Virus record (IMG/VR): IMGVR_UViG_3300033153_009814
Span: 1 to 24,697 of that record
DNA from: a virus
Length of the DNA: 24,697 bases
Strand: one strand, 5' to 3'
A program made the translations under genes and the position numbers. Position 1 is the first letter of the stretch; each line of letters opens with the position of its first letter. The notes under the pieces were generated by a model. The model was given only the letters and a program-made list of their open reading frames with translations, was not told the DNA's origin and did no database searches. Shown one piece after another: positions 1 to 6,469 of this stretch.

Positions 1-1
1 C

Positions 2-124
2 ACGCTGGATGACATCGCGGTTGCAGCGTATGAGGTACTTCGTAATCTCGGGTGGGATGTCGCGCCATTCTCCGGTGAAGAGTTGTACTGCAGCATGGAT
101 TTGACGGATGTGCAGGAGTTGTAA
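2..124 (+). CDS. C-terminal end of an unidentified protein (partial)
   Basis: An open frame runs in from the left edge and ends at TAA (122-124), giving the last 40 residues of a protein whose start lies outside the window. The visible part is acidic (LDDIAVAAYEVLRNLGWDV then EELYCSMDLTDVQEL) and looks like ordinary helical protein sequence. The next + strand gene starts 55 bases later behind its own ribosome site. No family is recognised. It is called real because its composition and strand match the genes that follow. Confidence 0.5.
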   Translation, partial: TLDDIAVAAYEVLRNLGWDVAPFSGEELYCSMDLTDVQEL

Positions 125-178
125 AAAAAGAGGGAAGAAGCGAAGCGTAGCAAGCGTAACACTAAATAGGAGAGAGTC

Positions 179-373
179 ATGGGACCGAAACTCACATCAG
201 GCTTCACGCACCCACAACTTGGAGCGTGCGCTAACGCTGGCGGGAACGCCGGCACCTTGACCATGGAGTTTCTGAGAGAGATTGCGCCAGAAGGGACGTA
301 TCCAGTAGTGGACGAGAGTGGATCAATTTACTACGTCTTTGGTGAGGAGGAGAAAAAGAGCGAGAAAAAGTAG
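179..373 (+). CDS. small hypothetical protein, 64 aa
   Basis: A 64-residue protein begins at ATG 179, about six bases after AGGAGAG. The N-terminal half is rich in Gly, Ala and Thr (GACANAGGNAGTLTMEF). A central part carries YPVVDESGSIYYVF, and the C-terminus is a charged EEEKKSEKK tail. There is no signal peptide, membrane segment or known motif. Its stop at 371-373 is followed by about 250 bases without a convincing gene. The function is unknown; the ribosome site and position in a phage gene array are the reasons to call it. Confidence 0.6.
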   Translation: MGPKLTSGFTHPQLGACANAGGNAGTLTMEFLREIAPEGTYPVVDESGSIYYVFGEEEKKSEKK

Positions 374-623
374 GGAAGCTCTAGCTATGCAGGAGCGTAG
401 TATTAAGCGTAACTCAAAACGGCGATGACGCAGAAGGGAATCTAAGATGAGAACGTCGGGGAGAAAGCCCCCGTGGATAGTCTCTGCGCTCTTTTGGTAG
501 GGCGTTGGTTCATGACCAGGCAGAGACACTGAAAAAAGAAAGAAAGCTGCTTACCCCCTGCTTCTAGGCAAAGGCGCTAGACATTGGTCAGACCATGGTG
601 GGGGGACTAAAGGAGAAAAGGCA
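374..623 (+). other. gene-free stretch with structured RNA potential
   Basis: About 250 bases lack a normal gene. They hold a hairpin at 457-471 (GGGG/CCCC arms around AGAAAG) and a possible three-way junction at 480-527 (separate entry). Two tiny frames have fair ribosome-site spacing: 387-428 (13 residues, basic, MQERSIKRNSKRR) and 447-500 (17 residues, MRTSGRKPPWIVSALFW). An A-rich stretch at 532-545 follows the junction. A motif resembling cgtag-N-aagcgtaac occurs after the stops of both preceding genes, near 146-160 and 397-414. No tRNA or known riboswitch was recognised. Confidence 0.35.
480..527 (+). ncRNA. candidate compact three-way-junction RNA element
   Basis: GTCTCTG (480-486) pairs perfectly with CAGAGAC (521-527). 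Inside this 7-bp stem are two more hairpins: 487-491 with 500-504 (CGCTC/GGGCG, one G-U pair) and 506-509 with 515-518 (TGGT/ACCA, loop TCATG). The junction linkers are zero, one and two bases, so the fold is compact. It is too short for a tRNA, shows no hammerhead core, and has no T-run after it that would make it a terminator on the + strand. This is a fold seen by eye, without energy or covariation support. Confidence 0.25.
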
Positions 624-860
624 ATGGGACACAAGACAAGATCAGCGCGTAGGGGCGAGAGTGCCATCAAGGAGCGCCGTGAAGAGGCTGCAGTGCGCCA
701 GGCCGCTAGGGGTGCGCGTAGCGACGAGCGGCAGCTTGCGCGTCTGCCAGAGGGTGGTGCGAGGAAGGAGCGCGCGAAGCTAGAGAAGCGTATTGCGCTA
801 GCGCAGAAGCAGCGGCAAGAGAGAAAGAAGAAGAGCGCAGAGAAGAAGGAGGGAGAGTAA
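624..860 (+). CDS. small, highly basic helical protein, 78 aa
   Basis: The start is ATG 624, behind AAAGGAGAAAAGG. The protein is dominated by Arg, Lys, Glu and Ala, with stretches such as SAIKERREEAAVRQAARGAR and a repetitive charged C-terminus (KLEKRIALAQKQRQERKKK). It is probably one or two long helices able to bind nucleic acid. A Q-L-A-R-L-P-x-G-x-x-x-KERAKLEKRI segment resembles small basic proteins I have seen in other phages, but I cannot name a family. Its stop overlaps the next start by one base (TAATG at 858-862), so the two are probably translated together. Confidence 0.65.
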   Translation: MGHKTRSARRGESAIKERREEAAVRQAARGARSDERQLARLPEGGARKERAKLEKRIALAQKQRQERKKKSAEKKEGE

Positions 861-1294
861 TGAGTAAATCAGATACAGAGAAGGCAGCACGCATTTATGC
901 AGTCGCGCAACACGTCATGATGTGCAGTGGCATTGCCGCTGCTGTCCTGCGTGAAGCAGAGCGTACCATGCGCTCACTGGGGCAAGATGCTTTCGCCCTT
1001 CTGAAAGAAACGAACAATGATGCAGCCAGTGTTGTCGGGAATGACATCTATGCTGTATGGGCAGCTCTGCAAGCCGCCACAGCTGCGGTAACGTCCGCAG
1101 AGCAGTTTGCAGTTGTCACATTCTCGATGGACGAGATGCAGGAAAACCATAACGCCATGTACGAAGAGATGCTACATTCAGCACGTGATGTCGTGCTGAC
1201 TGCTATCGAAAAGACGCAGAGCAATTCTCTGCAGGATGACGAAGGAGAGTTTGGTATTGCGCTGACATCTCCTGGAAACAACGAGAAGAACTAG
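860..1294 (+). CDS. hypothetical helical protein, 144 aa
   Basis: It is translationally coupled to the basic protein upstream through TAATG, with GGAGGGAG just before the start. The first 115 residues are Ala-rich and read as a helical bundle (VMMCSGIAAAVLREAERTMR, then VWAALQAATAAVTSAEQFAV). The last 30 residues are polar and probably disordered. No catalytic motif or membrane segment stands out. The function is unknown. It is the last gene before the CTAG-rich repeat and an apparent intergenic element. Confidence 0.65.
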   Translation: MSKSDTEKAARIYAVAQHVMMCSGIAAAVLREAERTMRSLGQDAFALLKETNNDAASVVGNDIYAVWAALQAATAAVTSAEQFAVVTFSMDEMQENHNAMYEEMLHSARDVVLTAIEKTQSNSLQDDEGEFGIALTSPGNNEKN

Positions 1295-1304
1295 CGGAGA
1301 ACAG

Positions 1305-1341
1305 CTAGAGCTAGAGCTAGCAACTAGAGCTAGAGCTAGCA
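1305..1341. repeat. 18-bp direct repeat built from CTAG hexamers
   Basis: The 18-base unit CTAGAGCTAGAGCTAGCA occurs at 1305-1322 and again at 1324-1341. With one flanking CTAG on each side, eight CTAG tetramers fall between 1291 and 1345, mostly six bases apart. The repeat sits between two genes and is not coding. It could be an iteron-like binding site, a target of a CTAG-recognising enzyme, or a slippage product. Confidence 0.7.
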
Positions 1342-1369
1342 CTAGCCAACGGGGTGTATCATGCGGTCT

Positions 1370-1453
1370 GTCATTGCCAGAGCAGCCAAGATGCAGAATG
1401 GTGCAGGAGTACATAAAGACCGTAGATTGCCGCGCGAGGGCACGCGCAATGAC
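1370..1453. repeat. inverted repeat resembling a bacterial interspersed element
   Basis: GTCATTGC (1370-1377) and GCAATGAC (1446-1453) are perfect 8-bp inverted ends of an 84-bp segment. Read in the + frame it gives VIARAAKMQNG and RLPREGTRNDSR, close to the spurious VIAR and LPR...ARNDS peptides typical of short interspersed repeats in several bacterial phyla. It lies upstream of, and open in frame with, the Cys-rich gene at 1538, which is why the longer frame was not accepted as coding. Confidence 0.4.
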
Positions 1454-1537
1454 TCACGTGATTGGATGCATGAGGCAAAAGGTGGTTTGAAGCAGCAAGT
1501 AGAAAACGCGGGTGAGAAAGGGGAAAGTGGGGACAAA

Positions 1538-1900
1538 ATGCACCAGTGTGAAGAAGAGTGTAGCGGACTACTGAGGGCAGTAGACTGTGACACGAGGTGC
1601 TTTGTGTGCGGTAAGCCTTTGCTTGTTTACACTAGGCTAGAGCAGCGGGAAGAGTACTCTTGGTATGCACTAGATGGCGACTCTGTGCGCTGTACATGCT
1701 GTGGGGTACAGGCAGTGGTGTGCATTGGTTGGAGCGAGGATGACGCATGGATTGAGTGTGACGAGAAGAGTGAGCACAACATGGATTGTGAAGCCTGGTA
1801 CGGAGTATCAATGGGTGAGCAGCAGGCAGTAAGCGCCTCAACAGATGCCCCAACAGGTGCCTCACCGAAGTGTCTCATTTTGCCAGAGGAAAAAAGTTGA
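1538..1900 (+). CDS. Cys-rich zinc-finger-like protein, 120 aa
   Basis: The frame is open from 1361. I chose ATG 1538 because GGGGAAAGTGGGG precedes it and because the upstream codons fall in the repeat-like element at 1370-1453. The protein has CEEEC near its start, then CDTRCFVCGKP and VRCTCCGVQAVVC, a pattern expected of a zinc ribbon. Acidic residues (SEDDAWIECDEKSEH) follow, then a polar tail. The function is unknown. It is the last + strand gene before the convergent junction with the RepA-like gene. Confidence 0.55.
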   Translation: MHQCEEECSGLLRAVDCDTRCFVCGKPLLVYTRLEQREEYSWYALDGDSVRCTCCGVQAVVCIGWSEDDAWIECDEKSEHNMDCEAWYGVSMGEQQAVSASTDAPTGASPKCLILPEEKS

Positions 1901-1919
1901 GTTGTGAGACAGTGCGGTA

Positions 1920-1962
1920 GCTCGGCAGCTTGCGAGGGGTGAGAGTTTGAGTGTTGCCGAGC
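1920..1962. terminator. hairpin after the Cys-rich gene, possible terminator
   Basis: GCTCGGCAGC (1920-1929) pairs with GTTGCCGAGC (1953-1962) over ten base pairs including one G-U pair. It starts 20 bases after the stop codon of the upstream gene. There is no T-run immediately after it, so intrinsic termination is uncertain. Confidence 0.3.
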
Positions 1963-2111
1963 GTCGAGCATGAGAACCATCCTACAGCAACCCGAGAGAA
2001 GAGTCAAGCCCTCCACGCATTTTTTATCCACGCCACTTTGCCTCACCCAGAAACTAGCGTGGGAAACTTGAAAAGGGGTTTGGGGTATTAATCTCTCGCG
2101 GTGGCTCGGTC

Positions 2112-2167
2112 GGGGGGAGGGTTACCCCCTCTCCCCCCTTTGGGGGAAGGGGGGAACCTCTCCCTCC
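2112..2167. terminator. G/C-rich hairpin, possible two-way terminator or G-quadruplex
   Basis: An outer stem pairs GGAGGGTT (2116-2123) with AACCTCTCC (2155-2163), with one bulge. An inner stem pairs CCCCCC (2133-2138) with a G-run at 2142-2146 or 2149-2154. Four G-runs on the + strand also satisfy a loose G-quadruplex pattern. It lies in the middle of the convergent junction and could stop transcription or replication from either side. Confidence 0.4.
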
Positions 2168-2386
2168 TCACCACGGGGCATGAGGCATCTTACCTAAAAC
2201 CCTAATAATATTGCACCCCTCCAAAGACACTAACCGAGTAAAAACATTGAGCGGTTTCGTCCCCAACGTGGAAATCATTGAGGTTGTCACGCCTTTTTTT
2301 GACACAGCATTACCAGTTTCGGCTATAGAGCGGGTTTATAACTGCCGTAAATTTATTTACGTTTTAGACTAAAAATGAAGGGGGTT

Positions 2387-3430
2387 TTAGTGTATACGCC
2401 AACGCACGCCTTTTCCATGTTTGACCTGAATTGAGCCTTGTTCAAGCAGACGCCCAAGCACATAATCAACTCTTTCCATACTAGTTCCACATGCCCCTTT
2501 GAGATGATCTTTGGAAATCCAATCACCTTCCAGATTGATCAAATTAAGACATACTGTATCATACAAATCCGATGCAGTTGGACCTTGTCTCAGCCCTCCC
2601 TGATCTCCATTCTCCTTCTTTTTCTTCTTCTGCTTACGTGCAACATTGGGGTCTACATGCACCACTTTTAGCGATGTCTCAGTAAATGACAGTTGCACAC
2701 CAATTTCAAAAGGCGGGCCGTCACGCAAGGTGACACTCAGTAGCTTTAGATCTTGCTCTTCGCCAGGGAAGATATCTATCCATCCATCAACAGCTCCTTG
2801 AAGCGCTGATGATCCACGCGCCATATCTCCATCTTTTCTGAAATGGTGAACCAAGATGATCAAACGCTTACATTTTTGTGCGGCGTCTCTAAACGGCCTT
2901 ATGAGACCAGCCATCTCCAACGGGTCATTCTCATTTTTCAGCCCCAGCACGTAACCCGCTTCCACCAACGGGTCGATGATTATGACATCAGCTTGTAGCT
3001 TTGGATCGTCAATGCAAGCCATCAACGAAGACAAGCCATCACGCGATTTCAACAGCGCGAAATCTGTTCCCTCTTCCATCTTCCCTGATCCCTTGTCCAG
3101 CATCTTGCCGCGCCAACCAAGGCGTGCAGAACCATCTTCTACATTTGCCAATAGAACTATTTGCTTGACCGTCTTTCGCCCAAGAAATGGTATTCCTTGC
3201 GTGATGCAACGTGTAAGCTCTAGCATGAGAAACGTTTTGTTTGCAAACTTCGCAGCTCCACAAACGACTACAACCCCCACTTTGGGGAACATGCCATCAA
3301 CCGCCCATTCGGGTTGCACAGCGCCAGCCTCTGCCTCTCTACTTGTTGTCAGATGTTTGCTGAATGACGCCCGACGCGCTTTTGCGGCTTGTGGGGTCTC
3401 TGGCCCTAGAATCTCAGTCTCTTTACTCAT
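2387..3430 (-). CDS. RepA/AAA_25-type RecA-fold ATPase with winged-helix tail, 347 aa
   Basis: This is the only gene on the - strand. ATG is at 3430, behind AAAGGAGTAGGGAGAG. Residues about 45-230 form a RecA-fold ATPase like the hexameric RepA and AAA_25 helicases: nucleotide-loop region CGAAKFANKT (57-66), a LANVEDG strand, Walker B VIIIDPL with D153, LVHHFRK (193-199) and GSSALQGAVD (206-215). In the Walker A the usual second Gly is Asn (NKT), while Lys65 and Thr66 remain. A lysine-rich linker (267-272) leads to a C-terminal winged-helix domain (about 287-347). It may be a replicative helicase or loader; ATPase activity with this Walker A is uncertain. Confidence 0.75.
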   Translation of the reverse strand: MSKETEILGPETPQAAKARRASFSKHLTTSREAEAGAVQPEWAVDGMFPKVGVVVVCGAAKFANKTFLMLELTRCITQGIPFLGRKTVKQIVLLANVEDGSARLGWRGKMLDKGSGKMEEGTDFALLKSRDGLSSLMACIDDPKLQADVIIIDPLVEAGYVLGLKNENDPLEMAGLIRPFRDAAQKCKRLIILVHHFRKDGDMARGSSALQGAVDGWIDIFPGEEQDLKLLSVTLRDGPPFEIGVQLSFTETSLKVVHVDPNVARKQKKKKKENGDQGGLRQGPTASDLYDTVCLNLINLEGDWISKDHLKGACGTSMERVDYVLGRLLEQGSIQVKHGKGVRWRIH

Positions 3431-3581
3431 CTCTCCCTACTCCTTTCATTTTTTATCAAAGCACAATTGCCTGCTTGCTTTTATCACACCCTACTTGACA
3501 AAGCAAGAAAAAGTGTTTTACGAGCAGCGAGTGTAAAAAGCGGTTGACGAGAGATGGTAGGGTGCGGTAGAGTATGGGGGG
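3431..3581. promoter_or_regulatory. divergent promoter/operator region
   Basis: The 151 bases separate the - strand RepA-like gene from the + strand helicase, so promoters for both should lie here. Two TTGAC(A/G) boxes point rightward at 3495-3500 and 3544-3549. CACCCTAC (3487-3494) and GTAGGGTG (3557-3564) form an 8-bp inverted repeat that embraces the region and could bind a regulator. The leftward promoter is not clear; a TTGATAAAAAATG-like AT-rich stretch near 3450-3460 (- strand) is a weak candidate for its -10 area. Confidence 0.45.
3544..3573 (+). promoter_or_regulatory. candidate sigma-70-like promoter for the helicase gene
   Basis: TTGACG (3544-3549), an 18-base spacer and TAGAGT (3568-3573) match five of six and four of six consensus positions. 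The -10 ends only eight bases before ATG 3582, so a transcript from it would be nearly leaderless. The upstream TTGACA (3495-3500) has no good -10 partner at 16-18 bases. Confidence 0.35.
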
Positions 3582-6128
3582 ATGGAAGAGAATTGTAAAG
3601 GGTGGGAGCGGCTGCGCGCGTATCAGAAAGAGGGAGCGCTAGCACTAGCTTCAGGTGAGAAAGTCGGCTTGTGCGTCTCCACGGGGTTGGGGAAGATGCA
3701 ACCACTAAGTGCAAGAATTCTTACGCCTTATGGTTGGGTTAGCATGGGCAAACTACGCTTAGGTGATAAGGTCGTGGACCCTGATGGGGGATACGGGCGC
3801 GTCATCGCTATTTACCCCAATGGAGAACAGGAGGTGTTTAGAGTCACCATGAAAGATGGGGGCTCAACTCTGTGTGGTGACAAACATCTGTGGCTTGTAC
3901 AAAATGCAACGGGTAAATGTAAAGGCATTGAACCCAAGGTTGTATCAACAAAAAAGATGCGTAAAAAAGGAGTCAAAACCCCACCAGCAAAAAATGGGTG
4001 GGCAAGGCACAAGTTTTTTATTCCAACATGTGATGTAGATTTTTACCCTTCACAGGCGCCGCTGCCTCTAAAGCCTTACTTGCTTGGTGTGATACTTGGT
4101 GACGCTTCAAGTGAAGAAAATAGTATTACACTGCATACCCCTGATGAGTACATAGTCAACAGGGTGATTGAGCTTTTGCCTTCTGGCACAAAACTGAATA
4201 AACATAAAAGTAAACGTGCGGGCGCTTGTGACGCATGGGGAATGGCAAGAGATGGTGTAGGAAGTGCTACACCAAATGCTGTTGTTGCAGCTTTCAAACT
4301 ACTTGGTCTTGCAGGAAAAAGATCTTGGGAGAAACACATTCCGATTATTTATCTTCGTACTTCCAAAGAGGAACGTATTGAGCTGCTGCGTGGTCTGATG
4401 GACACTGATGGAGATTGTAGTGCAGGGGGAGCAGGAAAAAAAACCAGTTGTGCTATTTTCAATACATCTTCAGAAATAATGGCATATCAAGTGCAAGAGC
4501 TTGTACGCGGTCTAGGTGGCATTGCTTCTTTGTCAGTAAAAGAAGAACCAAAGTATGCCTACAAAGGTGAAATTCTTACAGGGCGGCGTGCATATCGTGT
4601 AACAGTCCGTACTCCTTTCAATCCCTTTACGCTTCCAAAAAAGGCTGATCGCTATACAGAGCCTGGGCTTGCGCGTGCTATCGTTTCAATTGAGCCAGAG
4701 GGAACAGCGGTTTGTCAGTGCATCACGGTTACAACAAAGCGTAATTTGTATATTACAGATGACCACATTGTAACACATAACACGGCAAAGATTCTAGCAG
4801 CTTGGAGTAAGCATCCCGTCGGCCCCGTGCTAGTACTCACCAGAGCCATCGGGCGTCATGCATGGGTGCGCGATGCTGAGTGGGTGCTCGGAGAATCATG
4901 CGCTGAGTTGTGGGCAGGGAAGATTCACGGGAAGTCTGGCGTACATAAAGATGGAACCTTCACGTCACTAGAGAAGGCGTTGGAGGGTTCAAGATGGGTG
5001 GTAGCGAACTACGATATTGTAAAAGCGCGTTACGAGGAATTCTCAGCTATTAATTGGCAGTACCTGATACTAGATGAATCGCATGAGGTCAAACAAGGAT
5101 ATGCACCCCCGAAGCGCCTGGAATCGGGCGGCTACAAATGGCGCCGGTACGAGTACGTCAAGGCTCTTGCAGTACAGGTGCAAGCGCGCGGCGGGGTTGT
5201 CTGGATGCTAACAGCCACCCCAGTGCGAGATCGCGTACGAGACCTGTGGGCGCAGCTGAGTATCGTGCTACCAAAGGACCACCCTGAAAAGGGCAAGTTT
5301 GGGAAGTGGAATTGGCTCCATAAGTTTTGCGGAGCCAAGCGTAACGAGTGGGGAGGCTTGGATACCACCGGCAGCAGCAACGAGGAAATACTAGGGGCAT
5401 ACATCCAAAAGCACTTTGTTGTGTTACGGCGGCAGGACGTAGCGGACCAGATGCCGGCGCTACAACGAGAGATAAGAGTTGTAGAACCTCAGTGGAGCAA
5501 AAAGGGTGTGCGGCTTGGTGGTGGCATAGAAGCTGCAATAGATACTGCAGCCGTCATGAAGTTTGACGTTGCATGCGAGCTGGCGCTGGAGTACCTGTCA
5601 GGTGGTACCAAGGTCATACTCGTGGTGTCACGCCGGAAGCATGCTACAGCCCTCGGGATGCTGTTAGCGGAGAGATGTACCAAAGAGCTACACGCGCTCG
5701 TGAGGCGCAACCTATGGGCAGCTACGGTAACAGGCGCTACCGAGGTCCGCGCGCGCATGAAGGTATGTGGGGAGTTTCAGGCGCATCAGGGGCCGGGCGT
5801 GCTAGTGGCTACCATGGACTGCATATCGACGTCCATGGACCTACACACCGCTTCTGGGCTTATCTACGTCGCGCTTCCTTACACGTACCTGGGCGTAGTG
5901 CAGATGGAAGGGCGCGTTGGGCGTCTAGGTGGAGTACCGTGTACGATTACTTACCTGATTGCGAAACGAACCATTGACGAGCGGATCAAGTCTCTGTTAC
6001 TCTCCAAGTTGCGTGCGGTAGAGAACGTGGGGGCAGATACGCAGGGAGGAGAGGGGACGAAGGGAGTACTAGCAGGTGGATCAGATGCAGAAGTGTTGAA
6101 GGGTTTGAGGGATTGGCTAAACAAATGA
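3582..6128 (+). CDS. SNF2-family DNA helicase/translocase precursor with intein, 848 aa
   Basis: Residues 1-38 and 401-848 form a superfamily 2 helicase of the SNF2 type; residues 39-400 are an intein in the same frame. Removing it gives a 486-residue protein with motif I restored to STGLGKT. Other motifs are LRAYQKEGA (11-19), DESH Walker B (498-501), LTATP motif III (543-547), and in the second lobe VILVVSRRKHA and QMEGRVGR motif VI (774-781). SNF2-type phage helicases move on DNA and remodel forks or displace bound proteins. The start is preceded only by a G-run, a poorer ribosome site than those of most genes here. A small gene follows at once. Confidence 0.88.
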   Translation: MEENCKGWERLRAYQKEGALALASGEKVGLCVSTGLGKMQPLSARILTPYGWVSMGKLRLGDKVVDPDGGYGRVIAIYPNGEQEVFRVTMKDGGSTLCGDKHLWLVQNATGKCKGIEPKVVSTKKMRKKGVKTPPAKNGWARHKFFIPTCDVDFYPSQAPLPLKPYLLGVILGDASSEENSITLHTPDEYIVNRVIELLPSGTKLNKHKSKRAGACDAWGMARDGVGSATPNAVVAAFKLLGLAGKRSWEKHIPIIYLRTSKEERIELLRGLMDTDGDCSAGGAGKKTSCAIFNTSSEIMAYQVQELVRGLGGIASLSVKEEPKYAYKGEILTGRRAYRVTVRTPFNPFTLPKKADRYTEPGLARAIVSIEPEGTAVCQCITVTTKRNLYITDDHIVTHNTAKILAAWSKHPVGPVLVLTRAIGRHAWVRDAEWVLGESCAELWAGKIHGKSGVHKDGTFTSLEKALEGSRWVVANYDIVKARYEEFSAINWQYLILDESHEVKQGYAPPKRLESGGYKWRRYEYVKALAVQVQARGGVVWMLTATPVRDRVRDLWAQLSIVLPKDHPEKGKFGKWNWLHKFCGAKRNEWGGLDTTGSSNEEILGAYIQKHFVVLRRQDVADQMPALQREIRVVEPQWSKKGVRLGGGIEAAIDTAAVMKFDVACELALEYLSGGTKVILVVSRRKHATALGMLLAERCTKELHALVRRNLWAATVTGATEVRARMKVCGEFQAHQGPGVLVATMDCISTSMDLHTASGLIYVALPYTYLGVVQMEGRVGRLGGVPCTITYLIAKRTIDERIKSLLLSKLRAVENVGADTQGGEGTKGVLAGGSDAEVLKGLRDWLNK
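3696..4781 (+). mobile_element. LAGLIDADG intein inserted in helicase Walker A, 362 aa
   Basis: The insertion lies between Lys38 and Thr401 of the precursor, exactly inside GK-T of the P-loop, a favoured intein site. Splicing blocks are visible: N-terminal MQPLSARILTPYGW (39-52), block B GDKHLWLV with H102, and C-terminal NLYITDDHIVTHN ending at His399-Asn400 before Thr401. Two dodecapeptide motifs, LLGVILGDA (167-175) and LLRGLMDTDG (268-277), keep acidic residues D174 and D274/D276, so the homing endonuclease may be active. The DNA is visibly richer in A and in AAA codons than the flanking helicase, which suggests recent gain. The first residue is Met, not Cys, Ser or Ala. Confidence 0.9.
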
Positions 6129-6142
6129 AAGAGGTGAGGGAG

Positions 6143-6469
6143 ATGAGTGAGTTGAAAGACGTATGTAGTGAGCGCAATGAGCCAGAGGGTGTGGAAGACT
6201 GTGAGCTGCGCCTGGTACTACGCGAAGAACCAGAGGGCCATTTTGTGCTGTTTGCTGATCTTGGAGAGAATGATGGGGTGAAGCGCCGCCGCCGGTTCAA
6301 GGCACTAGGTGTCATTCTTCCAGAGCTGTACAAGAACAGCACTTCAAAAATAAGCAAGGAGGCGTGGTTTAGGCAGGCTGTATCAAACATTGTGCGAAAG
6401 CGCTCGTCCATGATCATGGGATATCTGCTTGGCGTACCAGAAGGGGAAGAAGATGACAACGCGAGGTGA
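6143..6469 (+). CDS. hypothetical protein, 108 aa
   Basis: ATG 6143 (MSELKDVC) is preferred over in-frame ATGs at 6113 and 6125 because GAGGTGAGGGAG lies just before it; the earlier choices would overlap the helicase end. The protein has a charged N-terminus, a strand-like segment (HFVLFADLGEN), a basic patch KRRRRFKALG, and a helical C-terminal part. No family is recognised. Its 3' end overlaps the next gene by 17 bases in another frame, which suggests coupled translation. Confidence 0.6.
   Translation: MSELKDVCSERNEPEGVEDCELRLVLREEPEGHFVLFADLGENDGVKRRRRFKALGVILPELYKNSTSKISKEAWFRQAVSNIVRKRSSMIMGYLLGVPEGEEDDNAR

Larger units (their letters stand above)
1901..2386. other. gene-free convergent junction (about 490 bases)
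   Basis: This stretch separates the + strand Cys-rich gene from the - strand RepA-like gene, so both read into it. It holds a 10-bp hairpin at 1920-1962, a very G/C-rich hairpin at 2112-2167, a T-run near 2293 flanked by TGTCA/TGACA, and an AT-rich hairpin CGTAAA-TTTA-TTTACG around 2346-2361 followed by TTTT. One sequence, TTATCCACG at 2024-2032, differs from a DnaA box by one base but is isolated. Termination from both sides is the simplest role; an origin is possible but unproven. Confidence 0.5.

Noticed and set aside
480-527. tRNA gene
   Set aside because: The 7-bp stem and a TTCATGA loop resemble acceptor and T arms, but only 48 bases lie between the ends and there is no anticodon arm of the right size.
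1361-1537. N-terminal extension of the Cys-rich protein
   Set aside because: The codons coincide with a repeat-like inverted element and a better ribosome site precedes 1538.
2024-2032. DnaA box as proof of an origin
   Set aside because: A single 9-mer with one mismatch is expected several times by chance in a window this long.
5573-5977. Alternate-frame gene inside the helicase
   Set aside because: It lies within conserved helicase motifs and its own translation shows no domain.
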